Notes: a model not told the origin generated them from the sequence alone. 35,905 nucleotides of DNA from Hyphomonadaceae bacterium (GCA_022843225.1 JALHOC010000022.1:1-35905), one strand, 5' to 3'. Shown: positions 9,019 to 17,590, numbered from the stretch's first letter. Numbers and translations: made by a program.

Positions 9019-12000
9019 CTAAGCGCCAGCCGCGACCGACGTGTCTTTCGGCGCCAGCAACAGATACATCGCCGGCGTCACGATTCGCGCGATCAAGGTT
9101 GAACTAATCAAGCCCCCGATCAAGACCATGGCGATCGGCGAAAAAAGAGGTGAATTCTCGAGTAGGAGCGGCGTCATCCCGCCAATGGCCGTGGCGCTTG
9201 TGAGAAGCACGGGCAGGAAGCGTACTTCGCCTGCTTGCTCGATGGCGTCATGCAAGGTCGCGCCGCGGTCGCGCGCTTGGTTCGCGAACTCCACGAGCAA
9301 GATCGAGTTTTTGATCTCGATGCCGATGAGCGCCACGAAACCGATGATGGCTGTGTAGGAGAGGGACTCCCCGCCGATGAACAGCGCGATTAAGCCGCCC
9401 ATGATCCCGAAGGGAATCACGAACGCCACCACGCCTGTCACGGCGAAGCTGCCGAATTCCAAAAGCAACACGGCGAGGATGCCGAAAATTGCGATCAAGA
9501 TCGCGGGGCCTAGGCCGCTAAAGCTGCGCGCCTGGGCTTCCGCTTGGCCGCCGAACGTGACCGAGTAGCCGGGCGGCAGACGCAGCGCTTCCAAGCGCTG
9601 CGCGACATCGGCGGTGACATCTGTGATCAAAAATCCAGGTTCGGAATAGGCTTCGACGGTAGCGGTGCGTTCGCGTTGCACGCGGTCGATCGACGCGGGG
9701 CCGCTTTCGAGTTGCGGCCGCGCCAGTTCGTTGAGGGGGGTGGCGCCGCCTTGCCCGTTCCAAATGTAAAGCCGATCGAGCGCCGATACTGGCAGCGCTT
9801 CCTCGCGCGGCGCACGTAAGACGACTGGAAAGGCGTCGCCCGCCGGATCGCGGAATTGCGCAACCGGCTGCCCCGCGACCGCGATGCGCAAGCTTTGATC
9901 GATGGCGCCGGCCGGAACGCCGCGCAGCGCGGCCGCAGCCTCGTCGATGTTGAGGTTGATGTCGATCAGCTGCTCGGCCATCGGGTTGGACACATCCCGC
10001 ACGCCGGGTGTTTCACGAACGATGCGCTCGACTTCCGCCGCCAGCTCGCTCAATGCCGCGAGGTCGCTGCCGGTGATGCGCACTGCGATCGGCGCCTCGA
10101 TGGGCGGACCGTTCGTGAAACGCCGCAGATTGATGCGTGCGCCGGGATAGGCTTCGAGTTTGGCGCGAATGTCCGCGACCAAACGCGCGCCCTCTTCGGG
10201 GTGCCATTCGTCAAAACGACCGTAAACTTGGCCGACATTCGAAAGCTGCTCGGGTGGAATTTCATTGTAGTAGATCTGAGGATTGCCGCGACCGGTGTTC
10301 GCAAAGCGCCACTGCACCTGCGGATACTCCGCGAGCACGCTTTCAACGAATTGCACAGCGCGATCGGTTTCCGTAATTGCTGTGCCCTGGGGCGCCTCGA
10401 CGTCGACGAGGAAGTAAGGGCTGTCATTCTCGGGGAAGAGGCTGAACCCTAGCGCCGGAATAAGCCCGAGGGAAAGCACAAACGCGGCGATCCCTGCCGT
10501 GACGGTCTTGCGGGGATGAGCCAGCGCCACGTGCAGCGCCGGGCGGTACAGCGCATGAATCGCGCCCATGACGCTGTCGAGGAGCACGTTCGACTTGCCA
10601 ACCTCGGAGCGTGGCAAGAGCCGGCTGGCGAGGAACGGGATGATGGTGAGCGCCACAACCAACGAGGCGGTGATGGTCATGACTACCGCCATGGGCAGCG
10701 AACGGGTAAAGGCGCCCGCGCCTTCCGGCAGATTCAGGAGTGGCAGGAACGCCAACAGCAGCGTCGCGGTGCAGCCAAGCACGGCGACATTGATCTCGCT
10801 CACGCCGGCGACCGCCGCCTCTCGCGGCGCCATGCCTTGGCGCAGGTGACGCGCGATATTCTCAGTCACAACGATGGAATCGTCGACCAGCAAGCCCAAA
10901 GCCAGCACGAAGCCAGCAATCGACAGCTGATTGAGTGAGTAGCCCATCAGCTCAAGCGCCACGACGCCAATCGCCAAGGATAATGGGATCGACACCATGA
11001 CCACGACGGACGCACGGAATCCGAGCGGCAGGAGCGTGAGCATCACCAGCAGCAATGCGATGCTAAAGTCTCGCGCCAATAGGGTCAGGCGATGGCTTAC
11101 GGTTTCCGATTGATCGAAGCCGCGATGTAACGTGATATTGTCGGGAAGGGAGGTCTCGAAGGCGTCAACGCGATCGCGTACGCCACCTATAATGTCGAAG
11201 ATAGATTCGCCCAGTCTCCCGCGCGCGCTGACGAACACCGCCCTCTGGCCGTTGAAGCGCGTTATGTGCGTACGCTCATCATTTGCCCACTTGACGTCAG
11301 CGACATCGCCAACGGTCAGCACTGTGCCGTCCGAGGCGCGCAACGCCACACGACGAATCTCATCCAGGTTGTTGTAGGAACCCGATCCCTGCAGATTGAA
11401 CCGCCGCCCATCTGCTTCAACCGCGCCGATCGGCGTGTCGAGACCTTCACGCTGTAAAGCATCGGCGACGGCGGCGAGCGGCAATCGGTAGGCGGCCAAC
11501 TTATCCAAATCCGCCGCGATGCGCACTTCCGCCGGCGGCGCGCCCCAGATGTCGGCCTCTTGCACGCCGGGCGCGCGCTCGATTGAGTCACGAAGCGCTT
11601 TTGCATACGCCTCAAGCTGTCGGAAGGGCGCATCGGGGCTGGTCAGCGCCATCTGCACGATAGCGGCTTGCGCGGGATTGAAGCGTCGCGTGCGGATATC
11701 GACAATGCCGTCAGGTAGGCGCGGTCGCACGACATTAAGCTCGCGTACAACCTCGCCAAATTTTTCCTGAGCGTCCGCGCCCCACTCGAACTCGGCGACG
11801 ACGACAGCTACGCCCGCGCGCGAGGACGAACGAATTTCGCGCACATCCTCAATCGTGTTGAGCGCATCCTCCACTGGGATTGCGACGAGGCGCTCCATTT
11901 GCTCGGCGTCCGCCCCCGGAAGCACGATGGCGATTGAGACCCCCGGGAATTCAACGATTGGGTCTTCAGATTTCGGAATCGAGATGACGGCGGCGACGCC

Positions 12001-12075
12001 CAAAGCGGCCAGCAAGAAGAACAGAACGGCGCTGAACTGCCAGCGATCGACGAAGAAGCGGGTGATCGCCTGCAT
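9019..12075 (-). CDS. RND efflux pump, inner-membrane permease
   Basis: A 1018-residue resistance-nodulation-division transporter of the HAE-1/AcrB-like branch. It has the expected architecture: one N-terminal TM helix (about 12-33), a large periplasmic domain, a TM bundle, a second periplasmic domain and a final TM bundle. The proton-relay signature GLLVDDSIVVTENIARHL occurs in TM4 (paired Asp as in AcrB Asp407-Asp408), and IKNSILLVEFANQ occurs in TM10 with its conserved Lys. It probably exports hydrophobic compounds by proton antiport. Its ATG overlaps the adaptor stop in TAATG, so the two are translationally coupled. No outer-membrane channel gene is visible here, so a TolC-type partner must be encoded elsewhere. 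Confidence 0.94.
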   Translation of the reverse strand: MQAITRFFVDRWQFSAVLFFLLAALGVAAVISIPKSEDPIVEFPGVSIAIVLPGADAEQMERLVAIPVEDALNTIEDVREIRSSSRAGVAVVVAEFEWGADAQEKFGEVVRELNVVRPRLPDGIVDIRTRRFNPAQAAIVQMALTSPDAPFRQLEAYAKALRDSIERAPGVQEADIWGAPPAEVRIAADLDKLAAYRLPLAAVADALQREGLDTPIGAVEADGRRFNLQGSGSYNNLDEIRRVALRASDGTVLTVGDVADVKWANDERTHITRFNGQRAVFVSARGRLGESIFDIIGGVRDRVDAFETSLPDNITLHRGFDQSETVSHRLTLLARDFSIALLLVMLTLLPLGFRASVVVMVSIPLSLAIGVVALELMGYSLNQLSIAGFVLALGLLVDDSIVVTENIARHLRQGMAPREAAVAGVSEINVAVLGCTATLLLAFLPLLNLPEGAGAFTRSLPMAVVMTITASLVVALTIIPFLASRLLPRSEVGKSNVLLDSVMGAIHALYRPALHVALAHPRKTVTAGIAAFVLSLGLIPALGFSLFPENDSPYFLVDVEAPQGTAITETDRAVQFVESVLAEYPQVQWRFANTGRGNPQIYYNEIPPEQLSNVGQVYGRFDEWHPEEGARLVADIRAKLEAYPGARINLRRFTNGPPIEAPIAVRITGSDLAALSELAAEVERIVRETPGVRDVSNPMAEQLIDINLNIDEAAAALRGVPAGAIDQSLRIAVAGQPVAQFRDPAGDAFPVVLRAPREEALPVSALDRLYIWNGQGGATPLNELARPQLESGPASIDRVQRERTATVEAYSEPGFLITDVTADVAQRLEALRLPPGYSVTFGGQAEAQARSFSGLGPAILIAIFGILAVLLLEFGSFAVTGVVAFVIPFGIMGGLIALFIGGESLSYTAIIGFVALIGIEIKNSILLVEFANQARDRGATLHDAIEQAGEVRFLPVLLTSATAIGGMTPLLLENSPLFSPIAMVLIGGLISSTLIARIVTPAMYLLLAPKDTSVAAGA

Positions 12076-13088
12076 TAGCTGGCCGCCGCGATGCGCACGG
12101 CTTCCCCGTCTCGAACGTAAGCCGCGCCCGCCGACACGACGCGCTCACCGGCGGCCAGTCCTTCGACAATCATGACGCCGGCCTCGGTGACGCCAGCTGT
12201 GCGCACCGCGCGCCGATGAGCGACGCTCTGCGCATCGATCACATAGACAGAGCCTTGATCGGCGCGCGCATCGAGCAGGGCGAGCGCGGGGACAAGAATA
12301 ATGTTGCCGAGATTGGCGGCTGCTGCTGCGTCGATTTCGACTTCCCCCACCATGCCGCTGCGTAGGCCCTCAACGCCGGTGATCTCGACCTCGACCTCAA
12401 AGGCGCCGGTGCCGTCCGCGCCCTTGGCGCCGACACGCGTCACGCGGCCTTGACGCGGGTCGCCAGCGAGTTCCGACACGCGCACTGTCGCCGTATCGCC
12501 AACGCGGATCCGCGTTGCGTCCGCCGACGCCACTGATGCGCGCACGATCAAGCCGGAACCTGTTTCACCGAAGATCAGAATAGGCGTTCCCGCCGCGACC
12601 GTTTGCGCTGGTTCGGCGGCGCGACGCAGAATGACGCCATTCGCGGGCGCTGCGAGCACCGAGGCGCCACGTGAACGCTCAACAGCCAGACGCGCATCCT
12701 CAAGCCTAGCTTCCGATACAAAACCAGCGTCGAAGAGCGCTTGTGTGCGCGCGAGATCGCGCTCGGCGTTCGCTTGCGCAAGCGCGGCTTCGTCAGCGTT
12801 GGCGCCGACGCTGATGCGACGGATAGCGGCAAGGCGCTGTCCGCGGCGAACCGTATCGCCCGCATCGACAAAAATCTGGCTGACGACGCCAGGCGCCGCG
12901 AACGAGAGAGATGGCTCACGCCGGTAGCCGACCAAGCCACTGGCGCGCACGGCGCCGGCGGCGCCCGCAGGTGCGGCCTCGATGACTTGTACAAGCGGCC
13001 CCTGGGAAACGGCGACTTCTTCCTGCCCGCCCGCGCCGCAAGCGGCCACAATCAGGGTAAAGATCAAAATAAGGCTTCTGCCTCGCAC
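12075..13088 (-). CDS. RND efflux periplasmic adaptor, lipoprotein
   Basis: A 337-residue membrane fusion protein. The N-terminus is a lipoprotein signal: MRGRSLILIF then TLIVAAC with the lipidated Cys at 18. It is followed by a barrel-sandwich half (about 40-90), a short alpha-hairpin, and beta-barrel and membrane-proximal domains. This links the RND permease to an outer-membrane channel. I choose GTG 13088 because AGAGGAG lies seven bases upstream and the signal peptide begins exactly there; a longer frame reaches 13247 but would run across the operator palindromes and into tetR. The gene is divergent from the TetR regulator, which probably represses it. Confidence 0.9.
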   Translation of the reverse strand: MRGRSLILIFTLIVAACGAGGQEEVAVSQGPLVQVIEAAPAGAAGAVRASGLVGYRREPSLSFAAPGVVSQIFVDAGDTVRRGQRLAAIRRISVGANADEAALAQANAERDLARTQALFDAGFVSEARLEDARLAVERSRGASVLAAPANGVILRRAAEPAQTVAAGTPILIFGETGSGLIVRASVASADATRIRVGDTATVRVSELAGDPRQGRVTRVGAKGADGTGAFEVEVEITGVEGLRSGMVGEVEIDAAAAANLGNIILVPALALLDARADQGSVYVIDAQSVAHRRAVRTAGVTEAGVMIVEGLAAGERVVSAGAAYVRDGEAVRIAAAS

Positions 13089-13104
13089 GGAACTGCTCCT
13101 CTGC

Positions 13105-13139
13105 CTGACACTGTCTAGAAATCGCTTGACACTGTCAAG
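13105..13139. promoter_or_regulatory. Tandem palindromic operators between adaptor and tetR
   Basis: CTTGACA-C-TGTCAAG (13125-13139) is a perfect 15-bp palindrome, and a second copy of its core, GACA-C-TGTC (13107-13115), lies upstream. The centres, 13132 and 13111, are 21 bp apart, about two helical turns, so dimers would bind on the same face. The perfect copy contains TTGACA on both strands, so it may also overlap -35 elements. Position between the divergent efflux operon and tetR makes these the likely TetR operators. Confidence 0.75.
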
Positions 13140-13149
13140 TGACGGCGAG

Positions 13150-13749
13150 ATGACAATACCCATGCGGCCTGCCGAGGATCTACGCGCTAAACTGCTTGAA
13201 TCGAGCCTCGATCTCATCGCCAAAGAGGGGATCGAGGGGTTTTCCATGCGCGAAGTGGCCCGCCGCGCCGGCGTCAGCCATCAGGCCCCCTACCACTATT
13301 TCCAGGATCGCGAGGCAATCCTGGCCGAGATCGTAACCGAGGGCTTCGCGCGCCTGCGCGATGACATGATCGCGGCCCTGGGCGCATTCGAGGACCCTCA
13401 TGCCCGGCTGACCGCCATCGGCAAGGCTTACCTGCGCTTCGCGCTGGAGCATCCGGCGCACTTCAAACTGATGTTCCGCTCTGAACTGGTTCAGCAGGAA
13501 CGTCATGTCGAGGCCAAGGCGTGCGCGCAGGCCGCGTTCGATGTGTTGGTGTCAGTGGTTGGCGATGTCGCCAGCAAGGGCGGCAAGCCCGCTGACCTGA
13601 CCCTCGTGATCGCAGCGTGGTCGACCGTGCATGGCCTTGCCACTTTGATGTTGGAAGGCAAGCTTGATCGGCACTACGGCGATAGCCGCCGCGCTCAACT
13701 TGCGGCCGCTGATGAGGTGCTTCGGATATTTGAGAACATGGCCCGTTAG
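13150..13749 (+). CDS. TetR family transcriptional regulator
   Basis: A 199-residue TetR-type repressor. The N-terminal helix-turn-helix is clear: GIEGFSMREVARRAGVSHQA followed by PYHYFQDREAI (about 26-57). The C-terminal ligand-binding domain is helical, of the TetR_C_33/WHG-like type (AWSTVHGLATLML). The start is ATG 13150; an alternative ATG at 13162 would shorten the protein by four residues. A longer in-frame reading from 12982 would overlap the adaptor and its operator region, so it is rejected. It is divergent from the efflux operon and probably represses it and itself through the two palindromes at 13105-13139. The inducing ligand may be a pump substrate (inference). Confidence 0.92.
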   Translation: MTIPMRPAEDLRAKLLESSLDLIAKEGIEGFSMREVARRAGVSHQAPYHYFQDREAILAEIVTEGFARLRDDMIAALGAFEDPHARLTAIGKAYLRFALEHPAHFKLMFRSELVQQERHVEAKACAQAAFDVLVSVVGDVASKGGKPADLTLVIAAWSTVHGLATLMLEGKLDRHYGDSRRAQLAAADEVLRIFENMAR

Positions 13750-13772
13750 GCTGACTCGCACGGGAGGAGAGC

Positions 13773-14483
13773 ATGAACACGTTTGTTTGGGCTTTGGCCG
13801 GGTTCGTCGTGTTGCACATCGGCGTCTCGGCCACCGGCCTGCGCGCGCGTCTCGTCGGCGCTACGGGAGAAGGCGCGTATCGCGGCGTATTTTCGTTAGC
13901 TTCGCTCGGTTTGCTTGCGTGGATGATGCACGGTTATGGGACCATGCGGGCTGATCCCTTCGACGCCTTGAACGGCGCGATTTGGACGCCGCCGGATTGG
14001 CTACGTTGGCCCTCCATCATTCTCTCGGGGCTCGGTGTGACGCTGGCGTTTACTGGCCTTTTGACCCCAGGGCCGACCCTTGCCGGCTATGAGAAAATTG
14101 GTCTCGCCAAGGACGAGCCTGCCCAAGGCGTGCTGCGGATCACGCGTCACCCCTTCTTGTGGGGCGTGGCTTTGTGGGCGGCGGGGCATCTCTTAGCGAA
14201 CGGCGAGCGGTTCGCGGTGATGTTGTTTGGCGCACTGGGTTTGATGGTGATCCTGGGCGCGCGTTCTATTGATCGGAAAGGCGCCGCGCGCGCGCCCGTG
14301 GCTTGGGCGCGCTTTGCGGATGTGACCTCCAATGTGCCCTTCATTGCGATCACGCAGGGGCGCAATCGCTTGGCGTTGGGCGAGATCGGCTGGCGGGGGC
14401 TGGTTGGCCTCGCCATCGCTATCGGCATTGTACTCGCGCATGAATGGGTCTTCGGCGTCAGCGCGATTGCAACCAGCCCTTAA
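13773..14483 (+). CDS. NnrU-like integral membrane protein
   Basis: A 236-residue inner-membrane protein with about six hydrophobic segments. The family-typical motif ITRHPFLWGVALWAAGHL (about 122-140) identifies the NnrU family, originally linked to nitric oxide / nitrite metabolism but widespread in organisms without denitrification. The related isoprenylcysteine-methyltransferase-like fold shares the RHP motif. Start ATG 13773 has GGAGGAG immediately upstream. It begins 23 bases after tetR and may be cotranscribed with it. No nitrogen-oxide gene is nearby, so the name should not be read as function. Confidence 0.85.
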   Translation: MNTFVWALAGFVVLHIGVSATGLRARLVGATGEGAYRGVFSLASLGLLAWMMHGYGTMRADPFDALNGAIWTPPDWLRWPSIILSGLGVTLAFTGLLTPGPTLAGYEKIGLAKDEPAQGVLRITRHPFLWGVALWAAGHLLANGERFAVMLFGALGLMVILGARSIDRKGAARAPVAWARFADVTSNVPFIAITQGRNRLALGEIGWRGLVGLAIAIGIVLAHEWVFGVSAIATSP

Positions 14484-14505
14484 GCCCGATGCGCTAGGGT
14501 AGGGC

Positions 14506-14796
14506 ATGTTCCCCGTCTTCGATCAGGCGCACTTTGACCATATGACCGCCGGCGACCGCGCCCTGCAGGCGGAGGTGGCCGCGTTGTTTCGTGCGCAGGC
14601 CGACGCCTTGCGCACAGCCTGTGCGGGTGAAGATTGGCGAACCACCGTGCACACGCTGAAAGGCTCAGCGCGCGGTATCGGGCTGATGGCCTTGGCGCAT
14701 GCTTGCGAGGAGGCTGAGGCGGCGGGCGATGAAGCGGCGCGTGAGCGCGTGACAGCCGCGCTTTGTGAAGCACTTTCGGCGCTCGTCACTGCGTAG
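14506..14796 (+). CDS. Orphan Hpt (histidine phosphotransfer) domain protein
   Basis: A 96-residue stand-alone Hpt protein: an all-helical four-helix bundle with the phosphorylatable His in HTLKGSARGIG (about 49-59). Such proteins shuttle phosphate between receiver domains of hybrid kinases and response regulators. No kinase or regulator is adjacent; the nearest candidate is the hybrid kinase at 1616-3949, about 10 kb away. The start is ATG 14506 with TAGGG just upstream. It lies 22 bases after the NnrU-like gene. Confidence 0.85.
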   Translation: MFPVFDQAHFDHMTAGDRALQAEVAALFRAQADALRTACAGEDWRTTVHTLKGSARGIGLMALAHACEEAEAAGDEAARERVTAALCEALSALVTA

Positions 14797-14836
14797 CAAT
14801 TGAGTTGGCCCGCGACAGCGCCTAGCCTGGCGTTTC

Positions 14837-15238
14837 ATGCCCGCAGAAATCTTCTCTCAACGCTTCGCGATCGCGCCCGCCGACATCGACGAACTCGGCC
14901 ACGTCAACAACATCGTCTATCTTCGCTGGGCGCAAGAGATGGCGACCGCGCATTGGCGCCTGCGCGCGACGCCCGAGATGGTTTCCGCTTTTGTGTGGGT
15001 GGTGACGCGCCACGAGGCCGATTATCGCGCTTCGCTGGTGATGGGCGATGAAGTGGAGGCGCGCACCTGGGTTGAAGACAGCGCGCGCGGGGCGATCTGG
15101 CCGCGCTATGTTGAGATCGGCGCTGTCGGCGCGAGCAAACCCGCTGTACAGATCAAGTCGTATTGGTGCTTGCTTGACGCGGCAAGCCGCAAACCCAAAC
15201 GTGTGCCGCCGGAGATCGCGACGCGCTTCTTGATTTAG
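14837..15238 (+). CDS. Acyl-CoA thioesterase, 4HBT/YbgC-like hot-dog fold
   Basis: A 133-residue single hot-dog-domain protein. The signature DIDELGHVNNIVYLRWAQ (about 17-34) contains the Asp-x-x-x-x-Gly-His-Val-Asn-Asn element of the YbgC/4-hydroxybenzoyl-CoA thioesterase family, including the catalytic Asp position. Expected activity is hydrolysis of acyl-CoA thioesters; chain-length preference is not readable. No clear ribosome site is seen before ATG 14837. The stop interlocks with that of the convergent DUF4282-like gene (shared TTAG). Confidence 0.88.
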   Translation: MPAEIFSQRFAIAPADIDELGHVNNIVYLRWAQEMATAHWRLRATPEMVSAFVWVVTRHEADYRASLVMGDEVEARTWVEDSARGAIWPRYVEIGAVGASKPAVQIKSYWCLLDAASRKPKRVPPEIATRFLI

Positions 15239-15561
15239 AAATCGGGATGATTGGGGTCGGGCGCCGACCAGACCAAGCGATCGCGGATTTCGCCTAAGCG
15301 GTCGTAGGCGAGGAAGGCGAGCATGAATAATTCGCAGATGAAACGCCAATAGACGAAGCCGACAGCGCCGACAGCCGGTGAGGCGATCAATTGCATGGCG
15401 CCGCCGCCGATATTGCCGTTGAAGATCGAAATGAGCCCAGCGAGCACGCCTAGCCCGGTGGCGCCGATGATGAAGGCCGCGCCCACATAATACACGATCT
15501 TCACGAGCACGGGGCCAAGCAGGCGGTCAAAGCCGAGGAAACGCTGCAAAATGGATGGCAT
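15235..15561 (-). CDS. DUF4282-like small membrane protein
   Basis: A 108-residue protein with two long hydrophobic segments (about 18-48 and 55-72). The pattern of FDRLLGPVLVKIVYYVG near the N-terminus, then YWRFICELFMLAFLAYDRL near residue 70-88, resembles the DUF4282 family of two-helix membrane proteins, whose function is unknown. Start ATG 15561 has AAGGAG seven bases upstream. It follows the upstream leftward gene by about 36 bases and could be cotranscribed with it. Confidence 0.7.
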   Translation of the reverse strand: MPSILQRFLGFDRLLGPVLVKIVYYVGAAFIIGATGLGVLAGLISIFNGNIGGGAMQLIASPAVGAVGFVYWRFICELFMLAFLAYDRLGEIRDRLVWSAPDPNHPDF

Positions 15562-15597
15562 GGCCGGCTCCTTGGCGAATCGCGTTCGCCGCGCCGA

Positions 15598-16305
15598 TCA
15601 TAGCGCCTGTATGTCATCCACGACGAGGGTGGCGCCTGTCAGCGTGTGCTTATCCGACAAGAGAAAGGGCGCCATGCCCGTGACGTTATACCCAGGACAA
15701 CGCGCGACCGGCGACGCGCTGTTGGCGAGAGTCTCGAGCGTTGCGTGATCAAATCGGGTGACCGCGACCGCATTGCGCCACGCCGGGGCGTCCGCACCGC
15801 CAACGACGACGGCGTTCACGCGAACTTTGTTGGCCGCGCCTTCACCGGCCGCCGCACGCAAGACCTGCAGCACGTGCGCTTTCATCGCGGCTTGTGCTCC
15901 AAGAACCAATGCCGCGGCTCCCCCCTGCACATTGTTGCGTTGCAAGCGCCCGAGCGATCGCAGTGCGAGCTGCGCCGCGTCCAGATCAGCGAGACCAGTT
16001 TCTCCGCCGCGCGCATCCAAGGGCGGGGGGACGACCAAGACCCAATCGAGCCGGCCATAGTGGGCGGCGATGAAGCTGGTCCCGCGTTTCCACTCCTCCG
16101 GCGCGCGCGGATCGAAGGCCAATGTCGAGACGCGTTCCGGCGGTTTGGTCAGCGCATCGGCGGTAAAGTCGAGCGCGGCCTCGTCGCTATCGACAAGGAT
16201 CAATCCGCCCTCGGCGCGTCGTGAGATCGCCTGGGCGCACAAGGTCCCAAGACCGCTCGCCGCGCCGCACACAAGCGCGACTGGGTTTATGCGCTCCAAT
16301 TCCAT
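15598..16305 (-). CDS. SDR-fold protein lacking the catalytic tyrosine
   Basis: A 235-residue Rossmann protein related to short-chain dehydrogenases. The dinucleotide turn survives as CGAASGLG (13-20), and the end of the fold reads KVRVNAVVVGG, the usual KVRVNAVAPG strand. The NAG motif is replaced by VVPPPLD (91-97), and where Tyr-x3-Lys is expected the sequence is Gln138-Ala-Ala-Met-Lys142. The catalytic Tyr is therefore missing while Lys remains. It is probably a non-catalytic or altered SDR that might still bind NAD(P). ATG 16305 is preferred over an upstream TTG at 16341, giving a family-like N-terminus; neither has a strong ribosome site. Confidence 0.75.
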   Translation of the reverse strand: MELERINPVALVCGAASGLGTLCAQAISRRAEGGLILVDSDEAALDFTADALTKPPERVSTLAFDPRAPEEWKRGTSFIAAHYGRLDWVLVVPPPLDARGGETGLADLDAAQLALRSLGRLQRNNVQGGAAALVLGAQAAMKAHVLQVLRAAAGEGAANKVRVNAVVVGGADAPAWRNAVAVTRFDHATLETLANSASPVARCPGYNVTGMAPFLLSDKHTLTGATLVVDDIQAL

Positions 16306-16388
16306 ACCAGCGTTTAGGCCATGCGCGGCTGTCTCTATCAACCACTCTCTTTCAATGTCGCGCGCGAGCGCGCTATATGCCGGACCGA

Positions 16389-16850
16389 ATGACCCGGTTC
16401 GCCCTGCAATTCGGCCAGACCCAAGCTGGCCTCACCTACCTTGAGCGCATGAGCGCGTACGGCATTTGTCCGCGTGGCGAGGCGATGATCGCCTTGGTGC
16501 AAATCGGCAAGCGCGCGCCATTTGAATTCGATTTGCCGGGCGGCGGCATCGAGGCGGATGAGGATGAAGCCGCGGCCCTCATGCGTGAGTTTCAGGAGGA
16601 AACGGGGCTCACGGTTTGGCCGACACGCGTCATCGGTCGCGCCGGGCAGTTCTGGATCAACAAAGGCGAACCTAGAAACTCACTGGCCACCTTCTATGAG
16701 GTGGAGCTCTCAGCTGATGATAGTGAGCCCACAGAGCCTGATCATGCACTTGTGTGGACGCAGCCCGGTGAGGCGCTGAACAAAGTGCGTCACGAAGCCC
16801 ATGCTTGGGCGATCATGCACTGGATGCGCGGCCGCAGAACGATCGGCTAA
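16389..16850 (+). CDS. Nudix hydrolase
   Basis: A 153-residue protein with a perfect Nudix box, G-x5-E-x7-R-E-U-x-E-E-x-G-U, reading GGIEADE..., REFQEETGL (about 55-77 from this start). Nudix enzymes hydrolyse nucleoside diphosphates linked to another group, with divalent metal bound by the Glu residues of the box; the substrate here is unknown. ATG 16389 and ATG 16377 are both possible and neither has a good ribosome site. The stop shares CTAA with that of the convergent TIR-like gene. Confidence 0.9.
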   Translation: MTRFALQFGQTQAGLTYLERMSAYGICPRGEAMIALVQIGKRAPFEFDLPGGGIEADEDEAAALMREFQEETGLTVWPTRVIGRAGQFWINKGEPRNSLATFYEVELSADDSEPTEPDHALVWTQPGEALNKVRHEAHAWAIMHWMRGRRTIG

Positions 16851-17590
16851 TAGCCTTCTTCGTCGCGCCGGAGCGGATTGAGGGAAGCCAGGCGCTCGAT
16901 GAAGGTCGGGTCGCGCAGGTCCGGTTCTTCATAGACTGGTATCTCAAGCAACACAGGCTCAGGCTGCACTGGAAGCGGCGCCACCCGAAAGGCGCGCGCG
17001 CGGAAGGGAATGGTCTCGTCCATCGAGGCCGGCTCAACCGCAAACAAGGGGCCGCCGACCGCGATCTCAGAGATTTCGTTTGTCGCGGCCATTTGCTCTG
17101 GCGCGGCGGCAATCCCGGGTTCATTTGCCCTAAGAAACAGGGCGCCCGTGACCGCTGCCGCACTCATGAGGCCCATGGCAACGGCGGCACGCATCTGTGC
17201 AGGTTTGGGCGGCTCCATCGCGCGCGAAACCGAACGCAATCGATCGTTCAAGGTGTTCCACGCGCGCCCGCCGCGTTCACCGCGCCACGCCGAAAAGTCA
17301 ATCGGGTGCGCGCGCCGGTCGGACAGCGGCGCCCCCGGTGCGCGCGCGATCTCGACAAGTCGCGATGGATCAATGCCGCGCGCCCATTCGAGCATGTAAT
17401 GCTGCCCCGGCGCTTCATAGGACCAGATCAAGAGCACCGCGTCGCGCTCGGCGACGGCCTCTTCGAGCGCGCTGATGCTCGTGCGCCCATAGGTCAGGCG
17501 CACCTGGTGCTCCTCCGCTGCGAGCAGGCGCATCAGCGTCTCGGCGAAGCCGACCGCATCGTGGGTGCAGACTATGCGAATATCGATCAT
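16847..17590 (-). CDS. TIR-like domain protein with a C-terminal membrane anchor
   Basis: A 247-residue protein. Residues 1-125 fit a TIR fold: strand A IDIRIVCTH, helix AETLMRLLAAEE, then AVAERDAVLLIWSYEA, the strand preceding the TIR catalytic Glu region, YMLEWARG (candidate Glu68), and the closing HPIDFSAWRG seen in many alphaproteobacterial TIR proteins. A basic linker leads to one TM helix (about 134-153), followed by a 95-residue acidic, proline-containing tail. The topology is probably TIR in the cytoplasm and the tail in the periplasm. ATG 17590 is chosen because the domain starts there; no ribosome site is visible. NADase activity is not demonstrated. Confidence 0.6.
   Translation of the reverse strand: MIDIRIVCTHDAVGFAETLMRLLAAEEHQVRLTYGRTSISALEEAVAERDAVLLIWSYEAPGQHYMLEWARGIDPSRLVEIARAPGAPLSDRRAHPIDFSAWRGERGGRAWNTLNDRLRSVSRAMEPPKPAQMRAAVAMGLMSAAAVTGALFLRANEPGIAAAPEQMAATNEISEIAVGGPLFAVEPASMDETIPFRARAFRVAPLPVQPEPVLLEIPVYEEPDLRDPTFIERLASLNPLRRDEEGY

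Noticed and set aside
12982-13149. Longer in-frame start for the TetR regulator
   Set aside because: It would overlap the adaptor coding sequence and span the tandem palindromes; the helix-turn-helix domain is properly placed from ATG 13150.
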